Source: Loxodes magnus
Lineage: Eukaryota > Ciliophora > Karyorelictea > Loxodida > Loxodidae
Length of the DNA stretch: 64,000 bases
Direction: 5' to 3'
Assembly (NCBI GenBank): GCA_946699065.1
Contig: CAMPDV010000081.1
Span: 372,001 to 436,000, forward strand
Shown here: in pieces, positions 1 to 14,881 of the stretch
How positions within the stretch are numbered: the stretch's first letter is position 1
Layout of the letters: every line of letters begins with the position of its first letter
Translations under genes and position numbers: made by a program
Notes under the pieces: generated by a model
What the model was told of the DNA's origin: nothing
What the model saw: only the letters and a program-made list of their open reading frames with translations
Database searches by the model: none

Positions 1-743
1 ATCTACATAGATGGTCAAAACATCTAATAGATAGGCCTGGATAACTTGAGATAGTAGATAAGTTATATTCCTTAAGAACCTATACTTTTTTCAGGTACCT
101 TGAAAGAAAACTTAGACCCTTTTTAATAATATAGTGACGAAGAAATCATAAAGGTATTACAAGACATTTAGCTTTATTAAAAGCTGATAGAGTATAGAAT
201 TAAGGCTAAAAACGATAAGAATGAAGATCATCTTTCATGGGAAACGATTAATTCAGATAAAGATGATTTGTAGGATGAAATGCTTGATATATAGAACTTT
301 ACTGAAAACTATTAAACTTTAGAAAAACCTTTGGTGTAAGAAACTTAAAACGAGATGAAAAGTTTCAATCATCAAGAGGATCAAAAAAAATAAGTTTTGG
401 AGATACCTATTAAAGAGTAAGGCTCGAATTTGAGTTAAGGAGAGAGACAGTTACTATGTATAGGAAGAGCTATATTAAGGTATGTTTTTGAAACTTTAGA
501 AAAAATAAAATTCTGATAATGGACGAAGCAACTGCCGCAATTGATTTGAAGCAAGATTAACTTATTTAAAACTTGATAAACGAAACTTTCAAAGAGGTCA
601 CTATTTTAACAATAGCGCATAGAATTAGTACAATACAAAACTATGATAAAGTATTAGTTTTATCTGAAGGAAAAATAATACTATTTGATGTTCCTGAAGT
701 AGTTCTAAGCAGTCAAGAGGCATAGGAGCTTTTTGCGGCTTGA
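1..743 (+). CDS. ABC transporter, ABCC/MRP type, C-terminal end (partial)
   Basis: This is the 3' end of an ABCC-type (MRP-like) ATP-driven exporter; the 5' part lies outside the window. In frame 1, with TAA/TAG as Gln, the Q-loop region reads SYIPQEPILFSGTLKENLDP, followed by an acidic insert and the ABC signature LSQGERQ. After a 20-nt intron (480-499) the Walker [14 protein letters not shown] and the H-loop TIAHRIS follow, and the gene ends at TGA 741-743. This is the second nucleotide-binding domain, because it carries the catalytic Glu (MDEAT). The next gene is a close paralogue in the same orientation with the same motif order, so the two form a tandem ABCC pair. The substrate cannot be predicted from this fragment. 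Confidence 0.9.
480..499 (+). other. 20-nt spliceosomal intron
   Basis: GTATG...CTTTAG lies between the ABC signature helix (RAIL-R) and Walker B. Removing it restores the frame (frame 1 to frame 3) and gives RKNKILIMDEATA. The paralogous gene at the same place reads through without an intron. Confidence 0.85.
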
Positions 744-1356
744 AGGATCATTAATATAAACAAACATTTAAAAGTTATTAACCTCTAATCTACCTCATTA
801 TACTACTATCTTCACTACTAAGAGCTTAAAAGTAAAATGCAGATAATCACTTAAGGTAGATTTATTTAAAGATTGCTAGCTTTTTCTAAAATGGTTATTA
901 GCTATAGCATTTATTATATTGTAGATACAATTTATATAGTAGATTACATGGATTATTAGTGGTATTATAAGAATATTAAAGTAAATTAGAGTTCTTTCAA
1001 GCTATCTTACTTCTCAAATTTTCATATTATAACCTATGCTATAAATGAAACGGACTTATTACTGATAGTCAGTCTTTCGCTTATTCCGACTCTTTAACTT
1101 CTATTTTGTAGTAGGTAATATGATGATCGAATAGTAGCCTTTAAAGGTGAACTACTAAGTAAATATAACTAAGTAGCTACTTCTGAGTAAAGAAGAGTAA
1201 GTTAGTATAAATATATCTAAATATAATAAGTAAAGCATTTATTTAATTGCTAATGCTATTATTAATTAACTTGTCTAGATTAGGGACTAATTAACCAGAT
1301 TCTTTTAGTATAAGCAATTAAACAAGTTGGTTTTATAAGATCATAATAGAACCAAA
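744..1356. other. Spacer between two ABCC genes
   Basis: AT-rich spacer. A TGA-free frame begins at ATG 837 and its translation looks membrane-like, but it resembles no family and could be the chance result of reading TAA/TAG as Gln in AT-rich DNA. No supported gene. Confidence 0.5.
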
Positions 1357-5374
<4,018 letters not shown>

Positions 5375-5497
5375 AAGATCTTTATTTTAAAACATTTAAA
5401 AAAAACGTTAAACTTAAAGCTTTTTTCTAATATTAAAGGATATAAAGAATAATGAACTTCATCTTAGTATCAAATAATAATTTCATATTTGTTCAAA

Positions 5498-6904
5498 ATG
5501 GTCTAATACGGTGCTCAACTTCTATGTATTACAACAGCTTTTGCCTTGGTTGCCATTACTTTTATCAAGGAAGGCCATGAACTAGACGCAGAAGCTAACA
5601 TAAAGTGAGGAGTATTAACATCTATTGGCGTTTTACTAGCTTAATCAATTCTCAAACCATATGACGCTCCGTTTATATATCCATTCGCTCGTTCTTGAAG
5701 AATTTTTTTTTAGATAATGCTTTTATATATAGCGTTCCTTACTTTTATGTACTGCTAAAACGCAGAAGATGCAAGAACGTGGATGAAATATATAGATCCT
5801 AAGTTAGGAAAGGAATTAGAGCATCGTACTGAAGTCTATGATATTGACTGCTCTATTAAAAATCTTCCAATTAGAATAGATCACTATGTAATAGCCCATT
5901 TTGTTAACTGGTTTATTGCTGCTTTGATTATAAGAGATAGTGTTTTGACTCATATTTGGAGTGTTTTGGATGAAATTTTGGAAATTAGTTTAAAACATAT
6001 CAGACCTAACTTTTCAGAATGCTGGTGGGATAGTCTTTTACTTGATCTTGCATTCACAAACACTCCAGGAATTATTTTAGGAATGCTAACTGTAAAATGG
6101 ATTGGATTAAAAGAATATGATTGGTTTGGAAGGAAAGGAGCAAAAAGTATAAAAGAATGGAAATGTTGGTATGACTTTAGGAGATTTAGTGTGCTAAACT
6201 CAATCCTTTTATTTGTAACCTTTAATTTTATAACTGGATTCGCCTTACCTAATGCTTTGTGAATTCCTCCTTGGGCATATTAGTTATAATCTCTTCGCTT
6301 GTTTATATGGTTTGTAGCAGGACATTTAGGCTTTGCCGAGGCTTATTTTGACGTAGAAACTTGGGGTATGCCAAATAGGATTAAGTTTCAAGAATGGCAT
6401 CAATATAGGTGGTGCGCCTGATTCATGGTTATTCTAGAATTTTTTATTTGCGTTAAGTTTAGACATAATGCAGGAAACAATCTTGATGTAGCCACCCCAT
6501 TAGCAATAAGCATTAGTTGGAGTATAATATTAATAGTTCTGATAGGTTACTATATCTACTTAAGATTCTTCTATAAATGGCGTGTAGGAAAATTTCGGAG
6601 AATATTTAGACAAAAGAGCACTGAAGGAGACAAAATCAAACAAGAAGGATTGATAATATACCAGATAACTTCTTCCTATTATTTATTCATAAATATCAGA
6701 ATTTTTTACTTATCTCAACCTTACACTCTAACCACCTTTATGGCTCATACTATCAAATACTTTTATAAGGGCAATTCATTTCTCTAGATTATTGCTATTT
6801 TGATTTATATGCATTATCATCTTATCCTTATGCTCGTATTTTTAAGTTATAAGTAGCTTAGATACGTTATCTATGTATCTTAAATATACTGCATTAATTT
6901 ATGA
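5498..6904 (+). CDS. PTDSS: Phosphatidylserine synthase (eukaryotic base-exchange type)
   Basis: Membrane enzyme of the ER that makes phosphatidylserine by exchanging the head group of an existing phospholipid for serine (PTDSS1/2 family). Conserved family blocks are visible: the ARTWMKYIDPKLG segment, VIAHFVNWF..LIIRDS, the signature PNFSECWWDS followed by D....N..GI..GM, and later WHQYRWCAWFMVILEFFICVKF. Several hydrophobic helices are present. Start ATG 5498 is the first in-frame Met, about 120 bp after the ABCC gene. The family-like part ends near residue 385 (about 6650), but the first in-frame TGA is at 6902. The last 80 or so codons are therefore either an extension or noncoding sequence beyond an unrecognised 3' splice; a 26-nt GT...AG stretch at about 6581-6606 would create an earlier TGA. 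It converges on the polymerase delta gene. Confidence 0.9.
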
Positions 6905-7026
6905 TTCATTAATTAAATAACTGCCATACTAAAACTATTTTAATAAGTAGTTTAGAGTTATCTAGAGTATATATTAGCATTAAAATAGAAAACATTTAAG
7001 AAATAATAAGTTAATACTGGGATAAC

Positions 7027-10000
7027 TCAATGATATCAAATTAGCTTACCTAAAGTTAGTTGCATTGCTTTTATTTCTCTTCTTACCTTTTCACGTCTGT
7101 AAAATATAGCACATTCTTTATTAGTGCAAACCACTTCTTAGCATAAATGGCCTTAACATCTCAAGCAAGTCATTCATAAGCTATGAAAATCTCTTTCCTT
7201 TTTGTTATATTCAAGCATTCGTTCGATAGCTATATTCTAAAAATTTTAGTCGCACTCTTCACAGATTTCACCATTTTCTATTATTTGACTACAAGAAATG
7301 CATTAAGCTTTACTTAACTATTTCAATTATTAGCTTAAAAATGATGTTCCATACTATTAAGCTCTCTTCTTTGTATGTTCTCCTTCTAAAGTATAGAATG
7401 ACTTACAAAATAAATCCTCTATGTTAGAGATAAGAGGTTCGAAAATTCGAGTCAAAGGTTATTTTATCTAATGTTCAAGGTAATAATCAAAGTCTATTGG
7501 TATTTAATTTTCCATTACATAAAGTGGATCTTCAGCTAATTCTCAAGCCTTTTATTTTTAAGTCCCTTTTACTATAACATATGAAATTCTATCTCCAATA
7601 TTAGGAAAATAATTTCTATCTCTTTATTTCATTTTTTCCGCTAGTTCTGCATGTGGTAGACGCATTTTATAGCTGTTATTGTGCTAAGTATCATCTTTAT
7701 AGAATTTTGTTAAGGCTTTGGTTATCACCAAAAGTGAAAGATCAATTTTGTCTTGAAGTAAGTCTGATATTGCCAACTTAACATAGTTAATTGCCCCTTC
7801 AATATCTATATCGATGAGGATCTTCTAAAGACAGGTACTTGCGAGATCTCTAACTAACTAGCAATTATCACGTCTAACTACTTCTAAGCCCTTTACTTCT
7901 ATTTTATCGTACTATTTGGGATTTGTTCATATTAGTCCTGCGTATTTTTTAACTGATACCAGTAGAAAAGGAAAGTAAATTTTCTCAAATTGCAATTTTA
8001 CGGGAGGACTAAATTTTAGAGTAATCAAATCTGCTGCTTAGTTTGCTAACTGAATTGTCTCAGCTACATTTTTGGTTCCAAAGTCTATCATTAAAGAATC
8101 AGTATCACCATATAGAACTTTAGCAACTTAATTATATCCCTTTATTGCTTGAAATTCCATTTCTATTTCATTCTTAGAAAACTCTATCATGCTTCTACCA
8201 TATGCTGTTACACTGCTAGAAATTTCTATGCATGGTAATGCTCCCATATGACATCCTGTAAATCCATAAACTGAATTAGCACAGACTTTAAGAGCAAGTT
8301 GTCTACCATCAAGAATTTTATAATCAAAAGGGTTTTTTGCCTTTTTAAGTTCTTCCTTTGCTTTATTTCTGGCCGAAAGAAGTTCCTAAAGTATCTTAGG
8401 GAGAATTCCTTCTCTAACAGACTTTTTAACAAAATTATGTCCAATAGGAGTGACTTCATACTAATCCTATTGCATTTGAAGTGCTTATTAATTAGCTATT
8501 AATGTAGTATAGCATAAGTTGTGAACTATCATAATACTAGGATACAAACTTGCAAAATCCAGAACTGCAATACAATTGGTGTAAAACCCCTTATATGGCT
8601 CTAGTATATGAGCTCCTTCATATTTATCACCAAATTGCTTCTCTTAAGGAATTGTTGGAATTATAAATCCTTCCTTATTAGCTTTCCTATATAGTAAAGA
8701 GAGGATTTTAATTTGTTAGCCTCTATTAATTAAATAATTCATAGGTGTTCCTGTTACTCTTGCCATTTCTGCATACATATAAATAACCTTTAACCTATCT
8801 AATAACTGCATAACTAAATCACTATCCTTCAAGCAATACTGAGCTAATCTTTTTCTAGTATATTAATTTCCTTCCTATAATTCATGTATAACAGACCAGT
8901 GTACGTCTTCTTTCTGTTCACCCAAAAAGTGCTAAGAGACAAAATTGAGATTATACTGATTTAATTTAAAATCTTGGGTAATAATATTGAGCATATCTAT
9001 CTAGATCCTTCCTGTCATGTTCACATCCTTTGTCTTCTTAAAATACATTTATCTGCTTTAGAATTAAGCATCTTTGATACGAGTTTCCTAATCCTTTATT
9101 CTAGAAAAATAATTGAATTCCTTTATTTCTAAAGTCTAAGCACGAGTAAACAAGTAGTTCCAGTCAAAGTTCATTATATTATACCCTGTTATGATATCAG
9201 GATCTGCTTGAATAAAGAAATTTCTTCATGCTGTTAGCATTTCTCTTTCATCTTAAAAGGAATAAATCTGAGAGCCATTAATATCAGCGCATTCGCCTAA
9301 TGTAAAAACATTGCTAGCAATTGCCTCATTCTCGCCAATAACTTTAACTATATTTGAGATCTATATCACTTCATTCTTTTTTGGATCAGGCAGCCTTCCT
9401 TCTTTATTCATACACTCTATGTCAAAAGACATTATTCTTAAAGGAGCTATCATGCCTTTTTCTTCGTTAGAATAAACTCTAATTGATTAGAACTAAAAAT
9501 CTACTTCTAATTAGCAATTACTTACTCTTTAGCTTTCATCTCTAATTAAATAATTCCCTGCTTCTACTTTTATTCACCCAAAGCCAACTATATTCAAGTC
9601 AACCATAAAACGAAGTTGAAATTGTATGGAAGACTCAAAAGTTTACGACTAAAAGCGGAATCCTTGATACTAAAATCCTTCTTCAATAACCTAGCGATAA
9701 ATAGCAATACTTTTATGGAAATTTGTATATATTTTTAAATAATTCTACCTTTAGTCTCCACTATAGTACATTATATTCATCTTCTCTACTACCTCAACAC
9801 TCGCTATTTCACTTCTACCAGCTATTTAGTTTATCGTATTTATAAAGTCTTAGAAAATAAAATTGCTCTCCCCAATGTTCTAAGGCATTTCACAATAAAA
9901 ATAGGGAGTAAAGTTTTGGATATGAGCTAGTATAGTTATACCTTCTTCAGTTAGGCCGAATATTCTTATGATTGATTACTAATTTTGACTTTCAGGACAA

Positions 10001-10110
10001 AAGTTAATAGCTTAATCAATATCTAGAAACATAAAAATTAAATCTTAATTCTAGCAATCTCAGTTTTCTACATTTGGTCTTTCCTTTAAAATAGTAAATT
10101 TCATACTCAT
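7027..10110 (-). CDS. POLD1: DNA polymerase delta catalytic subunit
   Basis: Replicative family-B DNA polymerase that acts in the nucleus on the lagging strand, with proofreading 3'-5' exonuclease. About 1,027 residues in one uninterrupted frame with no intron. Exo I FDIEC (about residue 228), Exo [10 protein letters not shown] (about 312) and Exo III YCLKDSD (about 427) keep their acidic residues. Polymerase motif [12 protein letters not shown] (about 520), motif [12 protein letters not shown] (about 610) and motif C YGDTDS (about 665) are intact. The C-terminus has both cysteine modules: CysA CISC...CEEC (near 947-965) and CysB CLRC..HLC..VVC near the end. Start Met is at 10110. Two in-frame TGAs close the gene: the first (7036-7038) could be Trp or stop, and the second is at 7027-7029. 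Many glutamines are TAA/TAG. This is the clearest single proof of the altered code. Confidence 0.97.
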
Positions 10111-11961
10111 TTACTTTTTTATTTTTTAAACTTACTTTTTAATTAAAATTTCGATTTATTTTGTAATTGTCTCATTTTATAAGCTCAAGTAGAAAAATTA
10201 AGCAAGACAAACGATCAAAAAGCACTTATTTTAATTTAGACTTTTTTGACTCAGTTATACCTCAAGATTATTAAGAAATGAATGAAATAGTAGTGTCTAT
10301 AACTACTTTAGAACTATGTATGCAGATATTTCAAACCTATCTTCTAAAGATAGTATACATCCAATATGCTTTTTATATACTAAAATATAGTAGAATCCAA
10401 TATATCAAGCGTTAGCTAAATTATTAATGCTTTATATGCTTACACTTCTTTAGAGAATCCAGATATTGAAACTTCACTTTATTAGATCTTTAATCTGTTA
10501 GCATTTTTCCTTGCTTAGTCTTTTTGTAAAATCTCTATTATTACTATTCAGTAATTTAGTCTAAAAGTTTAATAGCGTTTTCTAGTAATAACTCAATGCA
10601 TTAGTATAGTTTAGTTGCTAGTAAGTTATACTTACCTATAGACCGGTAAAATTTAAATTAAGTAACTTGGATTTAAAACAAAATAACTAGTATCTTCTCA
10701 AAGAGAATCTAGATATATATTAAAAAGCAAAGCAGTAAAATACAAAAACTAAGGCAAACTAGCATATTCTAATGTTGGTAATATGAATAAGGAACAAAAT
10801 GAGGATATATATGAGAGTTCATTATAATGCATTAATGGAAATAATAGCATAAATTAATATAATATTAGCTTGCATTAGATAGTTAAGAGTATGTAAGCTA
10901 ACTATGCTAGAGCTATTATCAAATAAGTATACTTCTATATATTATAAAATATAATACAAGCTATATATCATTAATAGCCACTTACCTGCTTTTAAAAAAG
11001 TGTATTAATTAATTAATTTGTAAATGAAAAGCTAATAGAGTAAAGTAAATGGAAATATGATAGACTGAAAGATAATAAAATGTAGCTTAATTAACTTCTT
11101 AGGTATAAGTATAGCATATATTTTTACTTTTAAACATAAGATTGAGCTTTAATAATACTATACTGAGCTTTAATAATACTATACTGAGCTTTAATAATAC
11201 TATACTGAGCTTTAATAATACTATACTGAGCTTTAATAATACTATACTGAGCTTTAATAATACTATACTGAGCTTTAATAATACTATACTGAGCTTTAAT
11301 AATACTATACTGAGCTTTAATAATACTATACTGAGCTTTAATAATACTATACTGAGCTTTAATAATACTATACTGAGCTTTAATAATACTATACTGAGCT
11401 TTAATAATACTATACTGAGCTTTAATAATACTATACTGAGCTTTAATAATACTATACTGAGCAAAGCTTATTAGTTACATTGTTAATCTGATTAATAATC
11501 TTTCTATATTATGTCAAATTTTAGTTATTAATTAAAAGAACTAGCCTCTATACTTTTTATAGATCTATCATGTGAAGTATATTAAATTAAAAGCATAAAA
11601 TAACAAAGATTGAAGCAAAAATTAAATAAATAGAAATGTAAAAAACTTAAGCCATAAATTCAAAAACTAAATAACATATAAATTTACTGGATTAGGAATA
11701 ATAGTTTTATCAATGCTTAGGGATAATGAGAATGAACGAAAAATATTGACTTTAAAAATAGTTTTAACTAAAGAACATTGAAGATTAAATTCTACATTCT
11801 AAAGTGGTGAGCTAGTTTATTTAAGTATATAGATATTTTAGCATTATATTGAATTATCTTATTAAATTTCAAAATGACTGTAATTAAAAATATTTAGTTT
11901 ATTGGTTTAATTTCAAAAAAGAACACACTATTGAGATGCTATAGAAATACAGCACTTAGAA
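10111..11961. other. Intergenic region containing a tandem repeat
   Basis: AT-rich DNA between the polymerase delta 5' end and the 3' end of a coiled-coil gene. Apart from the 21-bp tandem array at 11143-11462 I see no supported gene, RNA or element in it. Confidence 0.5.
11143..11462. repeat. Perfect 21-bp tandem repeat, 15 copies
   Basis: Fifteen consecutive identical 21-bp units beginning TGAGCTTTAATAATACTA, plus a partial TGAGC at the right end. No substitution was seen between copies. Because 21 is a multiple of 3, both strands are open in some frames and translate into heptapeptide ladders (SFNNTIL on +, LSIVLLK on -). No coding flank supports a protein, so these are arithmetic by-products. 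Perfect identity implies very recent expansion or active homogenisation. Confidence 0.97.
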
Positions 11962-13557
11962 TCACAATTTTTTTCTGTAGTCTATTGCTAGATAAGCTAT
12001 TGCTAAGGCTTCTCCTATTCTGTATAAAAAATTACATTTAAAATAGTTAATTTTTGAGTAGCATATTGATTTTGCTCTATTATATTCTTGGATTATAGCT
12101 ATTAAACTATTTTAATTTTGACTGTAATAAGATCTATCAAAGCTAAGCCTTTTCTAATAATCTAATGATTAATTTTCTTGTTTAAAACTTTTAGTGCAAC
12201 TTCTTATTCTTGATTTCCTTTTAGATTCTACTTCGAATTAGGAACTATTGCCCTGAGATTACTCTTAATCTTCAATACTGTTAAAAGATCTCAATGAATC
12301 TTTGCTTTTGAGAGATACTTCCGATGGACTTTTGAAGCTTTCAAGTAGGTCAAATTCTTCATACTCAGGGTAATTTTATTAATCTACTTCTATGAAAGAA
12401 TTTTGCAATAAGTCACTAATGTTTAAGTTCTAAGCCTCTGCTTAAGAAATGACTATCTAATTTTCTATTTCTTTGTTTTGTTCTTTAGAATGTAGAATTG
12501 GGGTTAAAAGTATTTTGTTCTCTTATTCATCTTAGCCATCGCTAAGATTGAAGCTTAGATCATTTTCATTACAATCGAGCTTATTACTCCTTTTATCAAA
12601 ATTTTACTTGACATTGTCTAAATTTAAATTAAGTATCTAATCTTCATTCTATCGCTAGATTAAGTTTTATTTAATAAAATCCTTCTATGAATTTAATCGT
12701 TTATGTGAAATTTCTCTTTTCTATGTTTTTAATGGTTTTTAAATTTCAGTTTCTAACTTTGCTTCACCTTTAATTTAGGGATAATTAATTTGCTTCTCTG
12801 AGAACTTTGTATCTTTATAAAGATCTAACATTTATTAGTCCTTTGTAAAGACCTCATAGTCTAAATGATGTTAAGGAGTTTCTGCTTTTTATATTTTTAG
12901 AGTACTTAGCTTTAGCTATTCTTCTGTTCTTTTTTATTCATAATTTTTCAGGCATACTTTTACTTAATTATTACTCCTTTCAATCAATGAAATGTGTGAA
13001 TGTCTTGATTCTTAAAAGGCATCAGTTTCTCATAGTTCTTCTTTAATAGTTTCTTGTACTCTAGTATGAAAAGAGTGGAATCTGCCTTGCCCTTTAATTT
13101 ATTACTTCATAAGCTTGTAGTTTTCTCTTTAAAGTTTTTAATTTTCACCACTGAATTTATTGTTTTATTAACGAACCTACTATATGGCGTCGATTCTCTG
13201 GCTGCACTTTATCTAAACTTGTAACTTTTCTTTCTCCTTATTTTCCAGATCTCTTTGCAACTTAGCTTTTTCACTCTTCAAAATTTCGTTCTCTAAACTA
13301 AGTTAATTATTTTTTTATCGCTCTCTTTATAACTAGTTCTCATAAGTAGCTAAGCTTTAGTATTAAAGCTCCAATTAACTACGCAAAAGCTATAACTTCC
13401 TTATATTATCTTACTAAGCTTAAGCTGGCATATCGGTATTTTTGTTCATCTCACTTTCAATTATCTAGATTTTTTCCTGACATACTTAAATATCCCCCTT
13501 AGCTTAATTATACCTATCTTTTATCCTCTAAACATATTTTTCCTACTAGCTTTCCAT
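11962..13557 (-). CDS. Coiled-coil protein, unknown function
   Basis: A 531-residue protein in a single frame from ATG 13557 to TGA 11964. About residues 1-160 are rich in Gln, Glu, Lys and Leu with heptad-like spacing (for example LENEILKSEKAKLQRDLENK), so an N-terminal coiled coil is likely. The middle is Ser/Asn/Gln-rich and low in complexity. A C-terminal block of about 70 residues (RLSFDRSYYSQ...YRKKL) looks more ordered and is basic. There is no catalytic motif, signal peptide or membrane segment. I do not recognise the family. A cytoskeletal or scaffold role would fit the coiled coil but is only an inference. Confidence 0.75.
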
Positions 13558-14881
13558 ATTTATCACTATAAACTTTCAGACTAAAATTATTAAATTTCAT
13601 TAAAAGTCTGGGATTAATATTTAATCTTATTTAATGATAGTTACTTATAAGTTTAAAATTTAATTAATGCAATATGCTATACCTTATCTCTATTTTAGTC
13701 TAATTCTCCTTACTATCTTATCGCTATTAGGTCTCCTTAGTTTTGCTGATCAACTTATCAAACTTTATGCTTAATTTACCTTATTCATCTTTAGGTTTTT
13801 GTACTAGTATTATAGTAATGAAATATGATATTAATGTTAGTTCTAGAATAAATGGTTGTTGATATTATTTATTAAATTAGTTTGATGTATATTTAGTTAT
13901 GTAAATTAGTTAGATTTAGCAAGGAGAATGCAATGCATATAGGTTATGTAGAGTTAGATAATAAAAGTACTATATTATTTTATTTCTATTACTGCTACTA
14001 TCTCATAGCAATATGGTCTTACATCTTATATACACCTTCCTTTCCCTTTATGGTAATTAACTTAAATCCATATTTATTTGCTTACTTCTCTTTGTTGCTA
14101 CATTAGGTTAGTCAATCAAATAACAATAGTCCATAAATAAAATAGCAATGGTTTTTAAGGGATATCTTATAATGCTAACTCTAAAATAGAAAACTGTGAA
14201 TTAAATAATCTGATTAATATACATTCTAAGGGTTGCTATAAATAAAGTTAAATCTAGCTTCTCTTAGTCAATATTATACAAATCAGTTTATTCTTTAAAT
14301 GCTCAATATTCACTAATGAAGCTGATTAATCACTGATTAAAAATGCCTCTAATCAAAGGATTAATATCATAAAAGGTTTATTCCTGTATACGTTTGAAGA
14401 TGCTTAGTAAGTATAATAATACTGTCAAACAATAAAAAGGCTTTTGTTAATAATAATACCAAATATCCTATAATCTAGCATAGAGAAGCAAGTATATAAG
14501 TAATGCATAAGGCTTTCTTACTCAAGGAAAGACAATTCTGGATAATTTAAGGTTATCATAGTGAGTAGCTATGAATAGTTGAAAATGAAGTTAAATAACA
14601 ATAGAGACTATTAATTTATCATTAGACATATAAATATAAAAATGCAATTAAGATAACACCCTAAATTACCTATTATCGACATTAAAAACATCAAAATTGA
14701 CATAGAACATCCAGAATTACTTTCCGCTTTACCGTAAGGATGAAATCGCTTTAGCAATTAGTGTAAAAGCCCTCTTACGTCCCGACCTGCTTTTTTCAAA
14801 TAAAAAAACAATGCTTCTAATGTTAAACGTAACAGATTGCATTTTTTGAGGCAATAAAAGAAGAGTAGTTATTATAATTTG
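13558..14881. other. Intergenic region, divergent promoters
   Basis: AT-rich spacer between two divergently transcribed genes, so both promoters should lie here. No specific element could be identified. Confidence 0.45.

Noticed and set aside
837..1356. Open frame upstream of the complete ABCC gene
   Set aside because: Membrane-like composition but no homology; AT-rich spacer read with TAA/TAG as Gln gives such frames by chance.
7425..7450. GGTTCGAA string resembling a tRNA B box
   Set aside because: It falls inside the polymerase delta coding sequence, with no cloverleaf around it.
8226..8502. Short ORFs on both strands inside the polymerase delta gene
   Set aside because: They lie in other frames of a gene with unmistakable family-B polymerase motifs.
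11099..11474. Two ORFs of repeated heptapeptides (LSIVLLK and SFNNTIL) over the tandem array
   Set aside because: They arise only because the repeat unit is 21 bp; no start context, flanking coding sequence or homology supports a protein.
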